DNA of 64,000 bases. Origin: Pseudolysinimonas yzui (GTDB lineage Bacteria > Actinomycetota > Actinomycetes > Actinomycetales > Microbacteriaceae). The stretch is taken from assembly GCF_014653215.1 (NCBI RefSeq), contig NZ_BNAI01000001.1, positions 1,017,012 through 1,081,011 of the forward strand. Direction: 5' to 3'. The notes under the pieces were generated by a model. The model was not told where the DNA came from. It did not search any database and saw only the letters and a program-made list of their open reading frames with translations. Below, in pieces: positions 57,009 to 64,000 of this stretch (the stretch's first letter is position 1; every line of letters starts with the position of its first letter). A program made the translations under genes and the position numbers.

Positions 57009-57985
57009 CAGCGCGTCGTCCCGGCGATTTTCGGCAGGGCGCCACCGGCTGCCGCATTCGCGTCGGGACGGAAACTCTTCGGGTCGATGCCCTCGATGTC
57101 GTGCACCAGGGCGATCTCGTCCTCGATCAGGGCGGCCTCATGTTCTTCGGGCCCGACGAGCGGCAACCGCACGCGCGGGGTGGAGATGCGGCCGAAGCCG
57201 TGCAGGATGTACTTCGCCGCGACCGTGCCGGGCACGTGCGTCATGGTGGCCCGCACGAGCGGCTCGAGCGCCTGGTGCGCGGCGCGCGCGCTGTCGAGAT
57301 CGTTCGCGTTGACGGCATCCACCATGCGGCGGTACGGCTCGGGGGCGATGTTCGCGGTCACCCCGATGAGACCCGTTCCGCCGATCGCGAGAGTCGGCAG
57401 CACGTTGGCGTCGTCGCCCGCGAAGTACATGAGGTCGGTCTGGTTGAGCACGCGGCTCACCTCGCTCAGGTCGCCCTTGGCATCCTTCACGGCGAGGATG
57501 TTGGGGTGCTTCGCGGCGCGCAGGATCGTCTCGTACTTGATCTCGACGCCCGTGCGGCCGGGGATGTCGTACAGGATCACCGGCAGGTCGGTCGCGTCGG
57601 CGACCATGCGGAAGTGGGTGAGGATGCCGGCCTGCGTCGGCTTGTTGTAGTACGGCGTGACGATCATGATGCCGTCGGCGCCGGCCTTCTCGCTCTTCTT
57701 GTAGAGCTCGATCGCGTGCGCCGTCTCGTTGGATCCGCCGCCGGTGATCACGCTCGCGCGGCCCGCCGCGACATCCTTCGCGACCTCGACGAGCTTGATC
57801 TTCTCGGGGTCGGTGAGCGTGCTCGTCTCCCCCGTGGTACCCGTGACGACGATTCCGTCGACGCCGTGGCCGACCAGGTCGTCGATGTGCTTCTCGACGT
57901 CGGCCCAGTGCACCTCTCCGTCGTGGGTGAACGGGGTCACCAACGCGACGAGCACCTGCCCGAAAGGATTCTCTTGCGACGACAC
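57008..57985 (-). CDS. dapA: 4-hydroxy-tetrahydrodipicolinate synthase
   Basis: A 325-residue aldolase-type barrel that condenses pyruvate with aspartate semialdehyde, the first step to lysine and DAP. GTTGETSTL binds substrate and Lys167 in LAVKDAKG forms the Schiff base; ILYDIPGRTG has the catalytic Tyr. GTG at 57985 is used because a -10-like TAGCCT lies 7 nt upstream and the N-terminus then fits the family. Confidence 0.95.
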   Translation of the reverse strand: MSSQENPFGQVLVALVTPFTHDGEVHWADVEKHIDDLVGHGVDGIVVTGTTGETSTLTDPEKIKLVEVAKDVAAGRASVITGGGSNETAHAIELYKKSEKAGADGIMIVTPYYNKPTQAGILTHFRMVADATDLPVILYDIPGRTGVEIKYETILRAAKHPNILAVKDAKGDLSEVSRVLNQTDLMYFAGDDANVLPTLAIGGTGLIGVTANIAPEPYRRMVDAVNANDLDSARAAHQALEPLVRATMTHVPGTVAAKYILHGFGRISTPRVRLPLVGPEEHEAALIEDEIALVHDIEGIDPKSFRPDANAAAGGALPKIAGTTR

Positions 57986-57992
57986 GTAGTTC

Positions 57993-57998
57993 AGGCTA
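57993..57998 (-). promoter_or_regulatory. -10 element for dapA
   Basis: TAGCCT on the minus strand, ending 7 nt before the GTG start, with no ribosome binding site between; suggests a leaderless dapA-rnj transcript. No -35 at the right distance. Confidence 0.4.
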
Positions 57999-58070
57999 CC
58001 GGTGTTGGCGGGGCACAACTTCTGGGCGAATCGTGACGCATGACTCCTCCCGCCGCGCCCGCGGCATCCC

Positions 58071-58076
58071 TATCGT
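58071..58076 (+). promoter_or_regulatory. -10 element for the YHYH protein gene
   Basis: TATCGT ends 7 nt before the ATG at 58084; no ribosome binding site. Leaderless layout. Confidence 0.4.
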
Positions 58077-58083
58077 CACAGGC

Positions 58084-59055
58084 ATGTCGCTTCGTCGTCC
58101 CGTCGCCACCGCACTCAGCGTCGGCATCCTGCTTCTCGTCGCCGCCTGCACCACCACGACGGTCACCAGCTCGCCCACCGCGACGATCCCGCCGGCCGAC
58201 TCCGACTACTCGGCGGATGCGGTCGTGCTCGACCCCGGCGCGTCGTACGGCGACCGCTACGCCGACGGCATCCTTCCCGTCGGCGATGAGAAGTGGACCG
58301 TCACCGACCCCGCCGTCGGCACCGTCTACCTGTGCCGCGACACCTTCGTCGCCGACGAGCAGGCCGGCGCCCAGACCCGCGGGCCGTGGTTCGTCGCCGA
58401 CAACACCGCGTACGACATCGACCTCAAGGTCGCCATCCAAGGCACGGTCGACTGGGCACCGCAGCTCTCGGTGACGGTCGACGGCGCGGAGCGGGTGGTG
58501 GCGACCAACGACCTGCCCGATCACCCGACCGGCGAATTCCCGGTCGCGCACGACGACCCGGCCCGCGTATACGACGCCAACCCCAACACGATCAGCGAGC
58601 AGGACCTCGAGTACCGGCTCTCCGCATCCCCCGAGTATGGAGAGCCGCAGTGCATGGGCGGCGAGGCGGGCGTCATGCTCACCGGCGTCGCGCTGTTCAA
58701 CGGCTTCGACGCGGGAGGTCGGGATGCCGGGGCGTGGGAGGTGCAAGACGCGTGCGATGGGCACCCGCAGAACCTCGGGGTGTACCACTACCACTCGCTC
58801 TCCCGCTGCATCTCGCAGGTGGGCGTCGACACGGTGATCGGGTGGGCGCTCGACGGGTTCCCCATCACCGGGCCGACCGTCTCGGAGGGGAACATCCTCA
58901 CGACGGCCGACCTCGACGAGTGCCACGGACTCGTCTCCGACGTCGTGATCGACGGCGAGGTCGTCACCACCTACCACTACGTGATGACGCAGGACTTCCC
59001 GTACTCGGTGTCGTGCTTCCGCGCCACCCCGATGCAGCAGGGGCCGCCGCAGTAG
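58084..59055 (+). CDS. YHYH domain-containing secreted lipoprotein
   Basis: A 323-residue protein with signal peptide and lipobox VAAC (Cys 22), a Thr/Pro linker and a YHYH domain: CDGHPQNLGVYHYHSLSRC with the name-giving motif, then WALDGFPITGP and TYHYVMTQDFPYSVSCFRA. Multiple His and Cys residues suggest metal binding or disulfides. The family's function is unknown. It lies between dapA and thyX as an accessory gene. Confidence 0.82.
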   Translation: MSLRRPVATALSVGILLLVAACTTTTVTSSPTATIPPADSDYSADAVVLDPGASYGDRYADGILPVGDEKWTVTDPAVGTVYLCRDTFVADEQAGAQTRGPWFVADNTAYDIDLKVAIQGTVDWAPQLSVTVDGAERVVATNDLPDHPTGEFPVAHDDPARVYDANPNTISEQDLEYRLSASPEYGEPQCMGGEAGVMLTGVALFNGFDAGGRDAGAWEVQDACDGHPQNLGVYHYHSLSRCISQVGVDTVIGWALDGFPITGPTVSEGNILTTADLDECHGLVSDVVIDGEVVTTYHYVMTQDFPYSVSCFRATPMQQGPPQ

Positions 59056-59112
59056 GCGGGGTCGCGCCCGTTCAGCACCCGTCTCGACGACACGCCGCCC
59101 GACAGCACGCAA

Positions 59113-59967
59113 TCACGGCGTGGCGCGGCGACTCGGTGCCGAGCGGTCGAGGTGCAGCCCCGCATCGACCACCGCACGCACGGCGGCGACCACCCCGGCA
59201 GGGTCGCCCACAGCCGCTCGATAGCGGACACGGATGACGAGGTAGCCGAGGGCGGTCAGCATGAGATCGCGCGCGTTGTCGCGATCGAGCTCGCCGGGCG
59301 TCGAGTGATGTGCGCGACTGTCGCACTCGATCACGAGCCGGTCGCCGATGACGAGATCGAGCCGCTCCAAGTCACCGAATGGGACACGCACCTGCGGGGT
59401 CGCGATGATGCCTTCTAGCGCGAGCAGGACCCGAACGATCGACTCGGTTCCGGACTCGGCGCGTGGGTCGACGAGCGCAAGCAGGCGACGGAGTCGTCGT
59501 GGGAGCCCCGCCGCAGCGAACTCGATCTCGATCCGCGTCATCCCGGACCGCCTCAGCATCGAGTCGAGGACGGCGATTGCGAACTGTGGAGGTTCCGAGC
59601 GGAGGATCTGTGCGACCAAGTCGGACGCCGTCGACACACCAAACCGGTTGGGTCCCGCCGGACCCCGGATGATGGCCGCATCTGTCACCGGGATGTGTGA
59701 GCCTCGGGGCACCTCGATCACCAGGTGGCGGCGCGGAGGAGCCCAGAACCCCAGCATCCGTGCCGCGCTGGCGCCTGCGATCCGGCCGCCGATTCGCGCC
59801 GCGTCGACGACCGCCGGGTCGCAGTCCGGTGTTGCCACGACGCCCTCGCGGATGCGCACCAGGAGACCCCGCCGAACCGCCGTGCGGATTTCGGCATCGC
59901 GGACGCCCGCATCTCGGAGTGCCCGAGTCGTGGTGATCCCGTCGGGCACAGCATCCGCGAGTCGCAT
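59113..59967 (-). CDS. AbiEi-like / DUF559 endonuclease-fold protein
   Basis: A 284-residue protein. Residues 1-65 form a winged helix like the AbiEi antitoxin N-terminal domain (TTTRALRDAGVRDAEIRTAVRRGLL). The C-terminal 110 residues have a PD-(D/E)xK nuclease-like core: E175, D204 (RLDLVIG) and E214-C-D216, as in DUF559/Vsr-like proteins. No partner toxin is adjacent. Such proteins are common and usually solitary in Actinobacteria; function unknown, possibly defence-related. Confidence 0.72.
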   Translation of the reverse strand: MRLADAVPDGITTTRALRDAGVRDAEIRTAVRRGLLVRIREGVVATPDCDPAVVDAARIGGRIAGASAARMLGFWAPPRRHLVIEVPRGSHIPVTDAAIIRGPAGPNRFGVSTASDLVAQILRSEPPQFAIAVLDSMLRRSGMTRIEIEFAAAGLPRRLRRLLALVDPRAESGTESIVRVLLALEGIIATPQVRVPFGDLERLDLVIGDRLVIECDSRAHHSTPGELDRDNARDLMLTALGYLVIRVRYRAAVGDPAGVVAAVRAVVDAGLHLDRSAPSRRATP

Positions 59968-60144
59968 GCCTCACTGTCGCGACGGCGCACGGCCCATCGT
60001 CGTGCAAGCGGCCTCGGTGGGAAGGGAGCCGGCGTATTCAAGGTGGGGAGGACGCCCGCTCAGCACCGGTTCGTCCGAGCGTCGGCGTGTTGTACCCGCA
60101 ACCCGGCGTGTCGATTCGAAACGGCGCGGAGCGGTCGAGGGCTG

Positions 60145-60888
60145 TCAGGGGGCGACGCGGCCGCCGGCCTCGAATGCGGCGTGGGTGAGGGGCATGAGGG
60201 GCTTCCATGCCTCCTCCATCAGCTCCGCCACCATCTCGATCTCGCGCTGCGGGAACGACGGGAAGTGCGACTCGGGGCGCTTGGTGCGCAGCGACAGGAA
60301 GTTCATCAGCGACCGGGCGTTCATCGTGACGTACATCGACGAGTAGAGCGACAGCGGAAGCACGGTGCGGGCGACCTCGCGGGCGACGCCGGCATCCAGC
60401 TGCTTCTGGTACTCGGCGTAGGCGAACTCAGCGACCGCGCGACCCGACGCGACCGCGAGCTCGGTGAGCGACGGGTCACCGGGGATGAAGTCGTACGCGC
60501 CGGGTTTGCCGACCTGCACGAGATCCCGTTCCGGTGCGGGCACGTAGAAGACGGGGCGCATCTCGCGGTAGCGGCCCGACTCCTCGTTGTAGGAGGCGAT
60601 GCGGTGCCGCATGAACTCGCGGAAGACGAAGAGCGGCGCCTGTACGTAGAAGGTCATCGAGTTGTGCTCGAACGGCGACCCGTGACGATCGCGCATGAGG
60701 AAGTTGATGAGGCCCTTGTCCTTCGACCCGGCGTCGACACCGGAGGCGGCATCCTCGAGGGTCTGCTCCCCCATCGTCGAGACGCGGGCAGCGAACACGA
60801 CATCGGAGTCATGGGCGCTCGAGCGCACGAGCTCCACGGTCATGTCGGATCGGAACTGGAGCTCGGTAGGCGCGGACACGGCCCTCAC
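60145..60888 (-). CDS. thyX: FAD-dependent thymidylate synthase ThyX
   Basis: A 247-residue flavoenzyme that methylates dUMP. The ThyX signature RHR-x7-S is intact (R94-H95-R96 to S104), and RDRHGSPFEHNSMTF and NARSLMNFLSLRT bind FAD and dUMP. GTG at 60888 keeps the family LQFRSDMTVELV segment; an internal ATG 45 nt later would drop part of it. It usually lies beside dapA and dapB, as here. The 177 nt downstream to the DUF559 gene hold nothing recognisable. Confidence 0.95.
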   Translation of the reverse strand: MRAVSAPTELQFRSDMTVELVRSSAHDSDVVFAARVSTMGEQTLEDAASGVDAGSKDKGLINFLMRDRHGSPFEHNSMTFYVQAPLFVFREFMRHRIASYNEESGRYREMRPVFYVPAPERDLVQVGKPGAYDFIPGDPSLTELAVASGRAVAEFAYAEYQKQLDAGVAREVARTVLPLSLYSSMYVTMNARSLMNFLSLRTKRPESHFPSFPQREIEMVAELMEEAWKPLMPLTHAAFEAGGRVAP

Positions 60889-60929
60889 GATATCCGGCCC
60901 CGGCGTGTGACGGAGTATGACAGGCCCGT

Positions 60930-60958
60930 GTGACGCGAGGCGGCGCGCTCACTACCTT
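60930..60958 (+). promoter_or_regulatory. Leaderless promoter of the thioredoxin-like gene
   Basis: -35 GTGACG (60930-60935), a 17-nt spacer, -10 TACCTT (60953-60958), then 7 nt to the ATG. No ribosome binding site. Confidence 0.5.
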
Positions 60959-60965
60959 GTGAGTC

Positions 60966-61382
60966 ATGGATGTCGGAACCGTCGCACTGGCGCTCGGGGG
61001 CCTCGTGCTCGCCGCGACGCTGCTCGGCTTCCTCCACCGGGCGACCCAGGGCCGCGCCCGAACGATCTCCGACGCCCGGATCGTCAGCATCGACGGGGTC
61101 TCCCTCGGCGGGCGCGCGACGCTGCTGCAGTTCTCCACCGAGGTGTGCGCCCCCTGCAAGTCGACGGCTCGGGTGCTCGACGACCTCGCGGCCCGCACCG
61201 AGGAGGTCACGCACGTCGACCTCGACGTGACGCACCGGCCCGAGCTGGCGTCGCGCTACCGGGTGCTGCAGACCCCGACGACTCTGATCCTCGACGCCGA
61301 CGGCACCGTGCGTGCGCGCATCGGCGGCGCGGTGCGACGGGATGTCGTCATCGCCGAGTTGCAGCGGGTGCTCGCCGCATGA
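60966..61382 (+). CDS. Membrane-anchored thioredoxin-family protein
   Basis: A 138-residue protein with one N-terminal membrane segment (about 4-24) and a thioredoxin fold. The active site is Cys61-A-P-Cys64 and the cis-proline is in LQTPTTLIL. Whether the domain faces in or out depends on the anchor; by the basic residues after the helix the domain is probably cytoplasmic. It overlaps the DUF4395 gene by ATGA. Confidence 0.85.
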   Translation: MDVGTVALALGGLVLAATLLGFLHRATQGRARTISDARIVSIDGVSLGGRATLLQFSTEVCAPCKSTARVLDDLAARTEEVTHVDLDVTHRPELASRYRVLQTPTTLILDADGTVRARIGGAVRRDVVIAELQRVLAA

Positions 61383-61855
61383 CCGCCCCGTCGACTCCGC
61401 GCGGCATCGACCCGCGCGGCCCTCGTTTCACGGCCGGTGTCACCGCGATCCTGTTCCTCGTCGTGATCGCCCTCGCCCTGCTGGGCTTCGACACCGCCGC
61501 GCTGGTGCTGGCGATCTACAACGCCGCGGTCTTCTTGTGGAGCGCCGTCGCCGGGGTCGCCCGGCATCCGTACGGGCTGTTCTTCAAGGCGGTCATCCGC
61601 CCCCGCCTCAAGCCCCCGCTCGAACTCGAGGATCCGACCCCGCCGACCTTCGCGCAGGGCGTCGGGCTGTTCGTCACGGTGATCGGCATCGTGTTGTTCG
61701 TGCCGTTCGGGTCGATCGCCCTCATCGTGGCCGGCGCGGCCGCGTTCCTCGCCGCCTTCCTCAACTCGGTGTTCGCGTACTGCCTCGGCTGCCAGATCTA
61801 TCTGCTGCTGGCGCGGGTCGGCGTCCTGGGCCGCAAGGGTGCCGCGACGGCCTAG
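61379..61855 (+). CDS. DUF4395 membrane protein with CxxC
   Basis: A 158-residue membrane protein with four hydrophobic segments and the DUF4395 pattern (GIDPRGPRFTAGVTAILF). A Cys135-L-G-Cys138 pair sits at the edge of the last helix. DUF4395 proteins are often encoded next to thioredoxin-like proteins, so a disulfide relay between the two is plausible (inference). Confidence 0.85.
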   Translation: MTAPSTPRGIDPRGPRFTAGVTAILFLVVIALALLGFDTAALVLAIYNAAVFLWSAVAGVARHPYGLFFKAVIRPRLKPPLELEDPTPPTFAQGVGLFVTVIGIVLFVPFGSIALIVAGAAAFLAAFLNSVFAYCLGCQIYLLLARVGVLGRKGAATA

Positions 61856-61861
61856 AAAACG

Positions 61862-61867
61862 TAGGCT
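61862..61867 (+). promoter_or_regulatory. -10 element for the OsmC gene
   Basis: TAGGCT ends 6 nt before the ATG at 61874; no ribosome binding site. Leaderless layout. Confidence 0.45.
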
Positions 61868-61873
61868 CGGGTC

Positions 61874-62299
61874 ATGGCACTGACTTCTGAAGCGACGACG
61901 CTGTGGTTCGGGGATCTGACGAGCGGGTCGGGCACGACCAGCCTCGACTCCTCGGATGCCGGCGAGTTCCCGGTCACCTGGCAGGCGCGCTCGGAGGGCG
62001 AAGTCGGTCGCACCAACCCCGAAGAGCTGCTCGGCGCCGCACACTCGGCCTGCTACTCGATGGCGTTCTCGTCGGCCTTGGCGAAAGCGGGCCACCCGCC
62101 GGAGAGTCTGCAGGTCACCGCAGCGGTGACGTTCCAGCCGGGTGAGGGAATCACCGGCGTGCACCTGCTGGTGAGCGCGAAGGTGCCGGGTCTCGACGAG
62201 GCCGGGTTCCAGGCGATCGCCGAGGACGCGAAGCAGAACTGCCCCGTGTCGAAGGCGCTGACCGGAACCACCATCACCCTCGAGGCGAGCCTGGCGTAG
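61874..62299 (+). CDS. OsmC family peroxiredoxin
   Basis: A 141-residue thiol peroxidase that reduces organic hydroperoxides. The two redox cysteines are Cys60 (AAHSACYSM) and Cys123 (KQNCPVSKAL), the OsmC arrangement. It follows the thioredoxin/DUF4395 pair and precedes a TIGR01777 oxidoreductase by 12 nt, forming a redox-related cluster. Confidence 0.92.
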   Translation: MALTSEATTLWFGDLTSGSGTTSLDSSDAGEFPVTWQARSEGEVGRTNPEELLGAAHSACYSMAFSSALAKAGHPPESLQVTAAVTFQPGEGITGVHLLVSAKVPGLDEAGFQAIAEDAKQNCPVSKALTGTTITLEASLA

Positions 62300-62311
62300 G
62301 CCGGGCTGTCG

Positions 62312-63202
62312 ATGAGTCGCATCGTCATCGCCGGCGCGTCCGGCCTGATCGGTCAGCCGCTCGTGCGCGCCCTGCGTGCGGGCGGTCATCGGGTGACCAC
62401 CCTGGTGCGCCGCGCTCCGAAGTCGGCGAACGAGGTGCGGTGGGATCCGGATGCCGGTCAACTCGACCCCGCGGTGCTGACCGGGGCTGACGCCGTCATC
62501 AACCTGTCGGGGGCGTCGATCGCCCGCATCCCGTGGACGAACTCCTACCGTCGCGAGCTGGTGTCGTCGCGCATCAACGCCACCCGCCTGCTCGCCGAGA
62601 CGATGGCGGGGATGCCGGCTCCGCCCGCCACCTTCCTCAGCGGTTCGGCGATCGGCTTCTACGGCGATCGGCCCCGGGTGCGACTCGACGACGACTCCCC
62701 GCGCGGCAGCGGCTTCGTGCCCGACCTCGTGCTGGCGTGGGAGCAGGCCGCCGGGCTCGCCCCACCGCAGACCCGGGTCGTGACGCTGCGCACGAGCGTC
62801 GTGGTGGCGAAGTCGGGCGGGTTGGCGCCCGTGCGGCTGCTCACCACGTTCGGCCTCGGCGCGCGGTTCGGGTCGGGGCGGCAGTTCTGGCCGTGGATCT
62901 CGCTCGAGGATGAGGTGCGGGCGATCGTGCACCTGCTCACCTCGACGATCTCGGGCCCCGTCGTGCTCGCCGGGCCCACACCCGCGACGGCCGACGAGAT
63001 CACGGCGGCCTATGCCGAGGCCCTCCGCCGACCCCGCTTCCTCTGGGTTCCGGCGTGGGCGATCCGGCTGGCCCTCGGCGATGCGGGCGAACACCTGCTC
63101 CTGGCCGACGTGCAGCTTCAGCCCGTGCGCCTCGCCGCCGACGGGTTCGAGTGGCGGCACCGCACGGTGCGCGACGCGATCGACGCGGCGCTCGCCGGCT
63201 AG
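62312..63202 (+). CDS. TIGR01777 family NAD-dependent epimerase/oxidoreductase
   Basis: A 296-residue short-chain dehydrogenase-like protein. GASGLIGQPL is the dinucleotide loop, NLSGASIA and SGSAIGFYGD are family motifs, and DUF1731 forms the C-terminus (RRPRFLWVPAWAIRLALG). Members resemble YfcH/SDR39U1; the substrate is unknown. It overlaps the convergent gene by 4 nt. Confidence 0.9.
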   Translation: MSRIVIAGASGLIGQPLVRALRAGGHRVTTLVRRAPKSANEVRWDPDAGQLDPAVLTGADAVINLSGASIARIPWTNSYRRELVSSRINATRLLAETMAGMPAPPATFLSGSAIGFYGDRPRVRLDDDSPRGSGFVPDLVLAWEQAAGLAPPQTRVVTLRTSVVVAKSGGLAPVRLLTTFGLGARFGSGRQFWPWISLEDEVRAIVHLLTSTISGPVVLAGPTPATADEITAAYAEALRRPRFLWVPAWAIRLALGDAGEHLLLADVQLQPVRLAADGFEWRHRTVRDAIDAALAG

Positions 63203-63642
63203 CTCGTGACGCGACTGAACCGGATCGCCTGCCGGGTCGCCCAGCGCGCGCGTCGGCGGTCACCCGCGGCGTCGTAGACGAGTCCGAGCCGGAACCAGGT
63301 GCGCCAGTCCTCCGGTGCGGCTTCGGTCTCGGCCTGGTACTTCGGGAACACCTCGGCGGCCGCGGCCCGATCGAGGCGGCCGCTCGGGAGCTGGGGCAGC
63401 TCCTCACTGGGCAGCCCGCCCTCGGCATCCAGTTTCATCCCGAGCCGTTCCGCCTGCACCGCGAACAGCAGCTCCCGGACGAGCGCCCAGATCGCCAGAA
63501 GCGGCAGCACGAAGAGCGCGACCCCGAGCCCCACCGCGACGGGTTCGCCGAGCCCGATCAGCAGCACGCCGTAGCGGATCGCGAAGATCAGGTAGAGCAC
63601 GAGCAGCCCGACCATGAGCAGGACCGCGAGTTTGGTGCGCAT
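63199..63642 (-). CDS. Small membrane protein with TPR-like tail
   Basis: A 147-residue protein with two membrane helices (about 5-30 and 34-62) and a soluble tail that ends in one TPR-like unit (WRTWFRLGLVYDAAGDRRRARWATRQAIRF). It starts 7 nt after dapB and is likely co-transcribed. Function unknown; a conserved neighbour of dapB in related genomes is my impression only. Confidence 0.72.
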   Translation of the reverse strand: MRTKLAVLLMVGLLVLYLIFAIRYGVLLIGLGEPVAVGLGVALFVLPLLAIWALVRELLFAVQAERLGMKLDAEGGLPSEELPQLPSGRLDRAAAAEVFPKYQAETEAAPEDWRTWFRLGLVYDAAGDRRRARWATRQAIRFSRVTS

Positions 63643-63649
63643 GGAACCC

Positions 63650-64000
63650 CTACAACCCGAGGAGGGCGCCGAGACCGACGACGAGGCCGGTGCCCGGGGT
63701 GGCAGCGCCGAGAGCGAGCAGGATGCCGGGCTCGTACGACTCGTCGGAGAGCGTCTCGTGCACGATTCGCACCGTCTCCCCCGCCCCGCCCAGCACGACC
63801 TCCTGCCGGGCGCTGACCCCCGACATCCGCATCGAATGCACTGGAACGCTCGCCACCTGCTGGCCGCGGGCCCGCTGATCGGCGTGCGGAGCGGCGACCG
63901 GTCCGAGTTCGGCCCGCGCGGCCCCGATCAGTTCGGCGGTGCGGATGGCGGTGCCCGACGGCGAGTCGGTCTTGCCCGCGTGGTGGGCCTCGATGATCTC
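63650..64000 (-). CDS. dapB: 4-hydroxy-tetrahydrodipicolinate reductase, C-terminal part
   Basis: The last 116 residues of DapB, which reduces the DapA product with NAD(P)H in lysine/DAP synthesis. The active-site segment EAHHAGKTDSPSGTA has the catalytic His-His and Lys, and the C-terminus reads GLVVGLGALLGL as in the family. The start lies beyond the right edge. With dapA and dapF this window holds three DAP-pathway genes. Confidence 0.93.
   Translation of the reverse strand, partial: EIIEAHHAGKTDSPSGTAIRTAELIGAARAELGPVAAPHADQRARGQQVASVPVHSMRMSGVSARQEVVLGGAGETVRIVHETLSDESYEPGILLALGAATPGTGLVVGLGALLGL

Noticed and set aside
59968-60144. A possible small gene or RNA between the DUF559 gene and thyX
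   Set aside because: No frame with a good start, codon bias or hairpin was found.

Overview
The window is a high-GC, densely packed actinobacterial chromosome segment. Gene content and order point to the family Microbacteriaceae: an argCJBDF cluster, infC-rpmI-rplT next to DUF1844, priA-hisHBC beside a LysM/lexA divergon, and hflX, dapF, miaAB, recXA, DUF3046, clgR, cinA, pgsA, ftsK, rnj, dapA, thyX and dapB in the order usual for Actinobacteria. The genus cannot be named from the sequence alone. No rRNA, tRNA, CRISPR array, integrase or insertion sequence was seen.

Layout. 1-5952: arginine biosynthesis (argG start, argF, D, B, J, C), preceded by a possible arginine-rich leader peptide and hairpin. 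6197-10345: DUF937 protein and pheST. 10423-11637: an orphan, low-GC Doc/Fic-like toxin gene. 11653-14958: a glutamate-type ABC importer (gluABCD) with a perfect 16-bp hairpin between gluB and gluC. 15030-17777: an rRNA methyltransferase, the IF3/L35/L20 operon (infC starts at AUC) and DUF1844. 17779-22768: a three-gene low-GC cassette. 22867-26753: SseB-like protein and histidine genes. 26786-28130: SOS divergon (LysM protein and lexA). 28127-36575: a sugar locus with a ROK repressor, ABC importer, GH66 and GH13 enzymes. 36638-49241: hflX through ftsK. 49297-55335: accessory lipoprotein, MacB-type ABC system, TetR regulator and glycosyltransferase. 55332-64000: rnj, dapA, a YHYH protein, an AbiEi/DUF559-like protein, thyX, a thioredoxin/DUF4395/OsmC redox group and dapB.

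The most interesting element is 17779-22768: a small helical protein, a 778-residue P-loop ATPase and a 774-residue protein carrying the complete adenosine-deaminase motif set, joined by 4-nt start/stop overlaps. The pair matches the architecture of the RADAR antiphage system (RdrA ATPase plus RdrB deaminase). The small upstream protein is not one of the known RADAR accessory proteins and may be a new component. The cassette sits between two core genes, one nucleotide after the DUF1844 stop, and is clearly poorer in GC than its surroundings.

Other points of note are the Doc-like toxin with extra N- and C-terminal domains, a coherent isomalto-oligosaccharide uptake and degradation locus with a likely ROK operator inside its promoter, LexA boxes at lexA and recA, a CTG-started DUF3046 gene, several apparently leaderless genes, and four convergent gene pairs that overlap by exactly four bases. 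All coordinates come from reading the sequence by eye; those of short sites may be off by a base.
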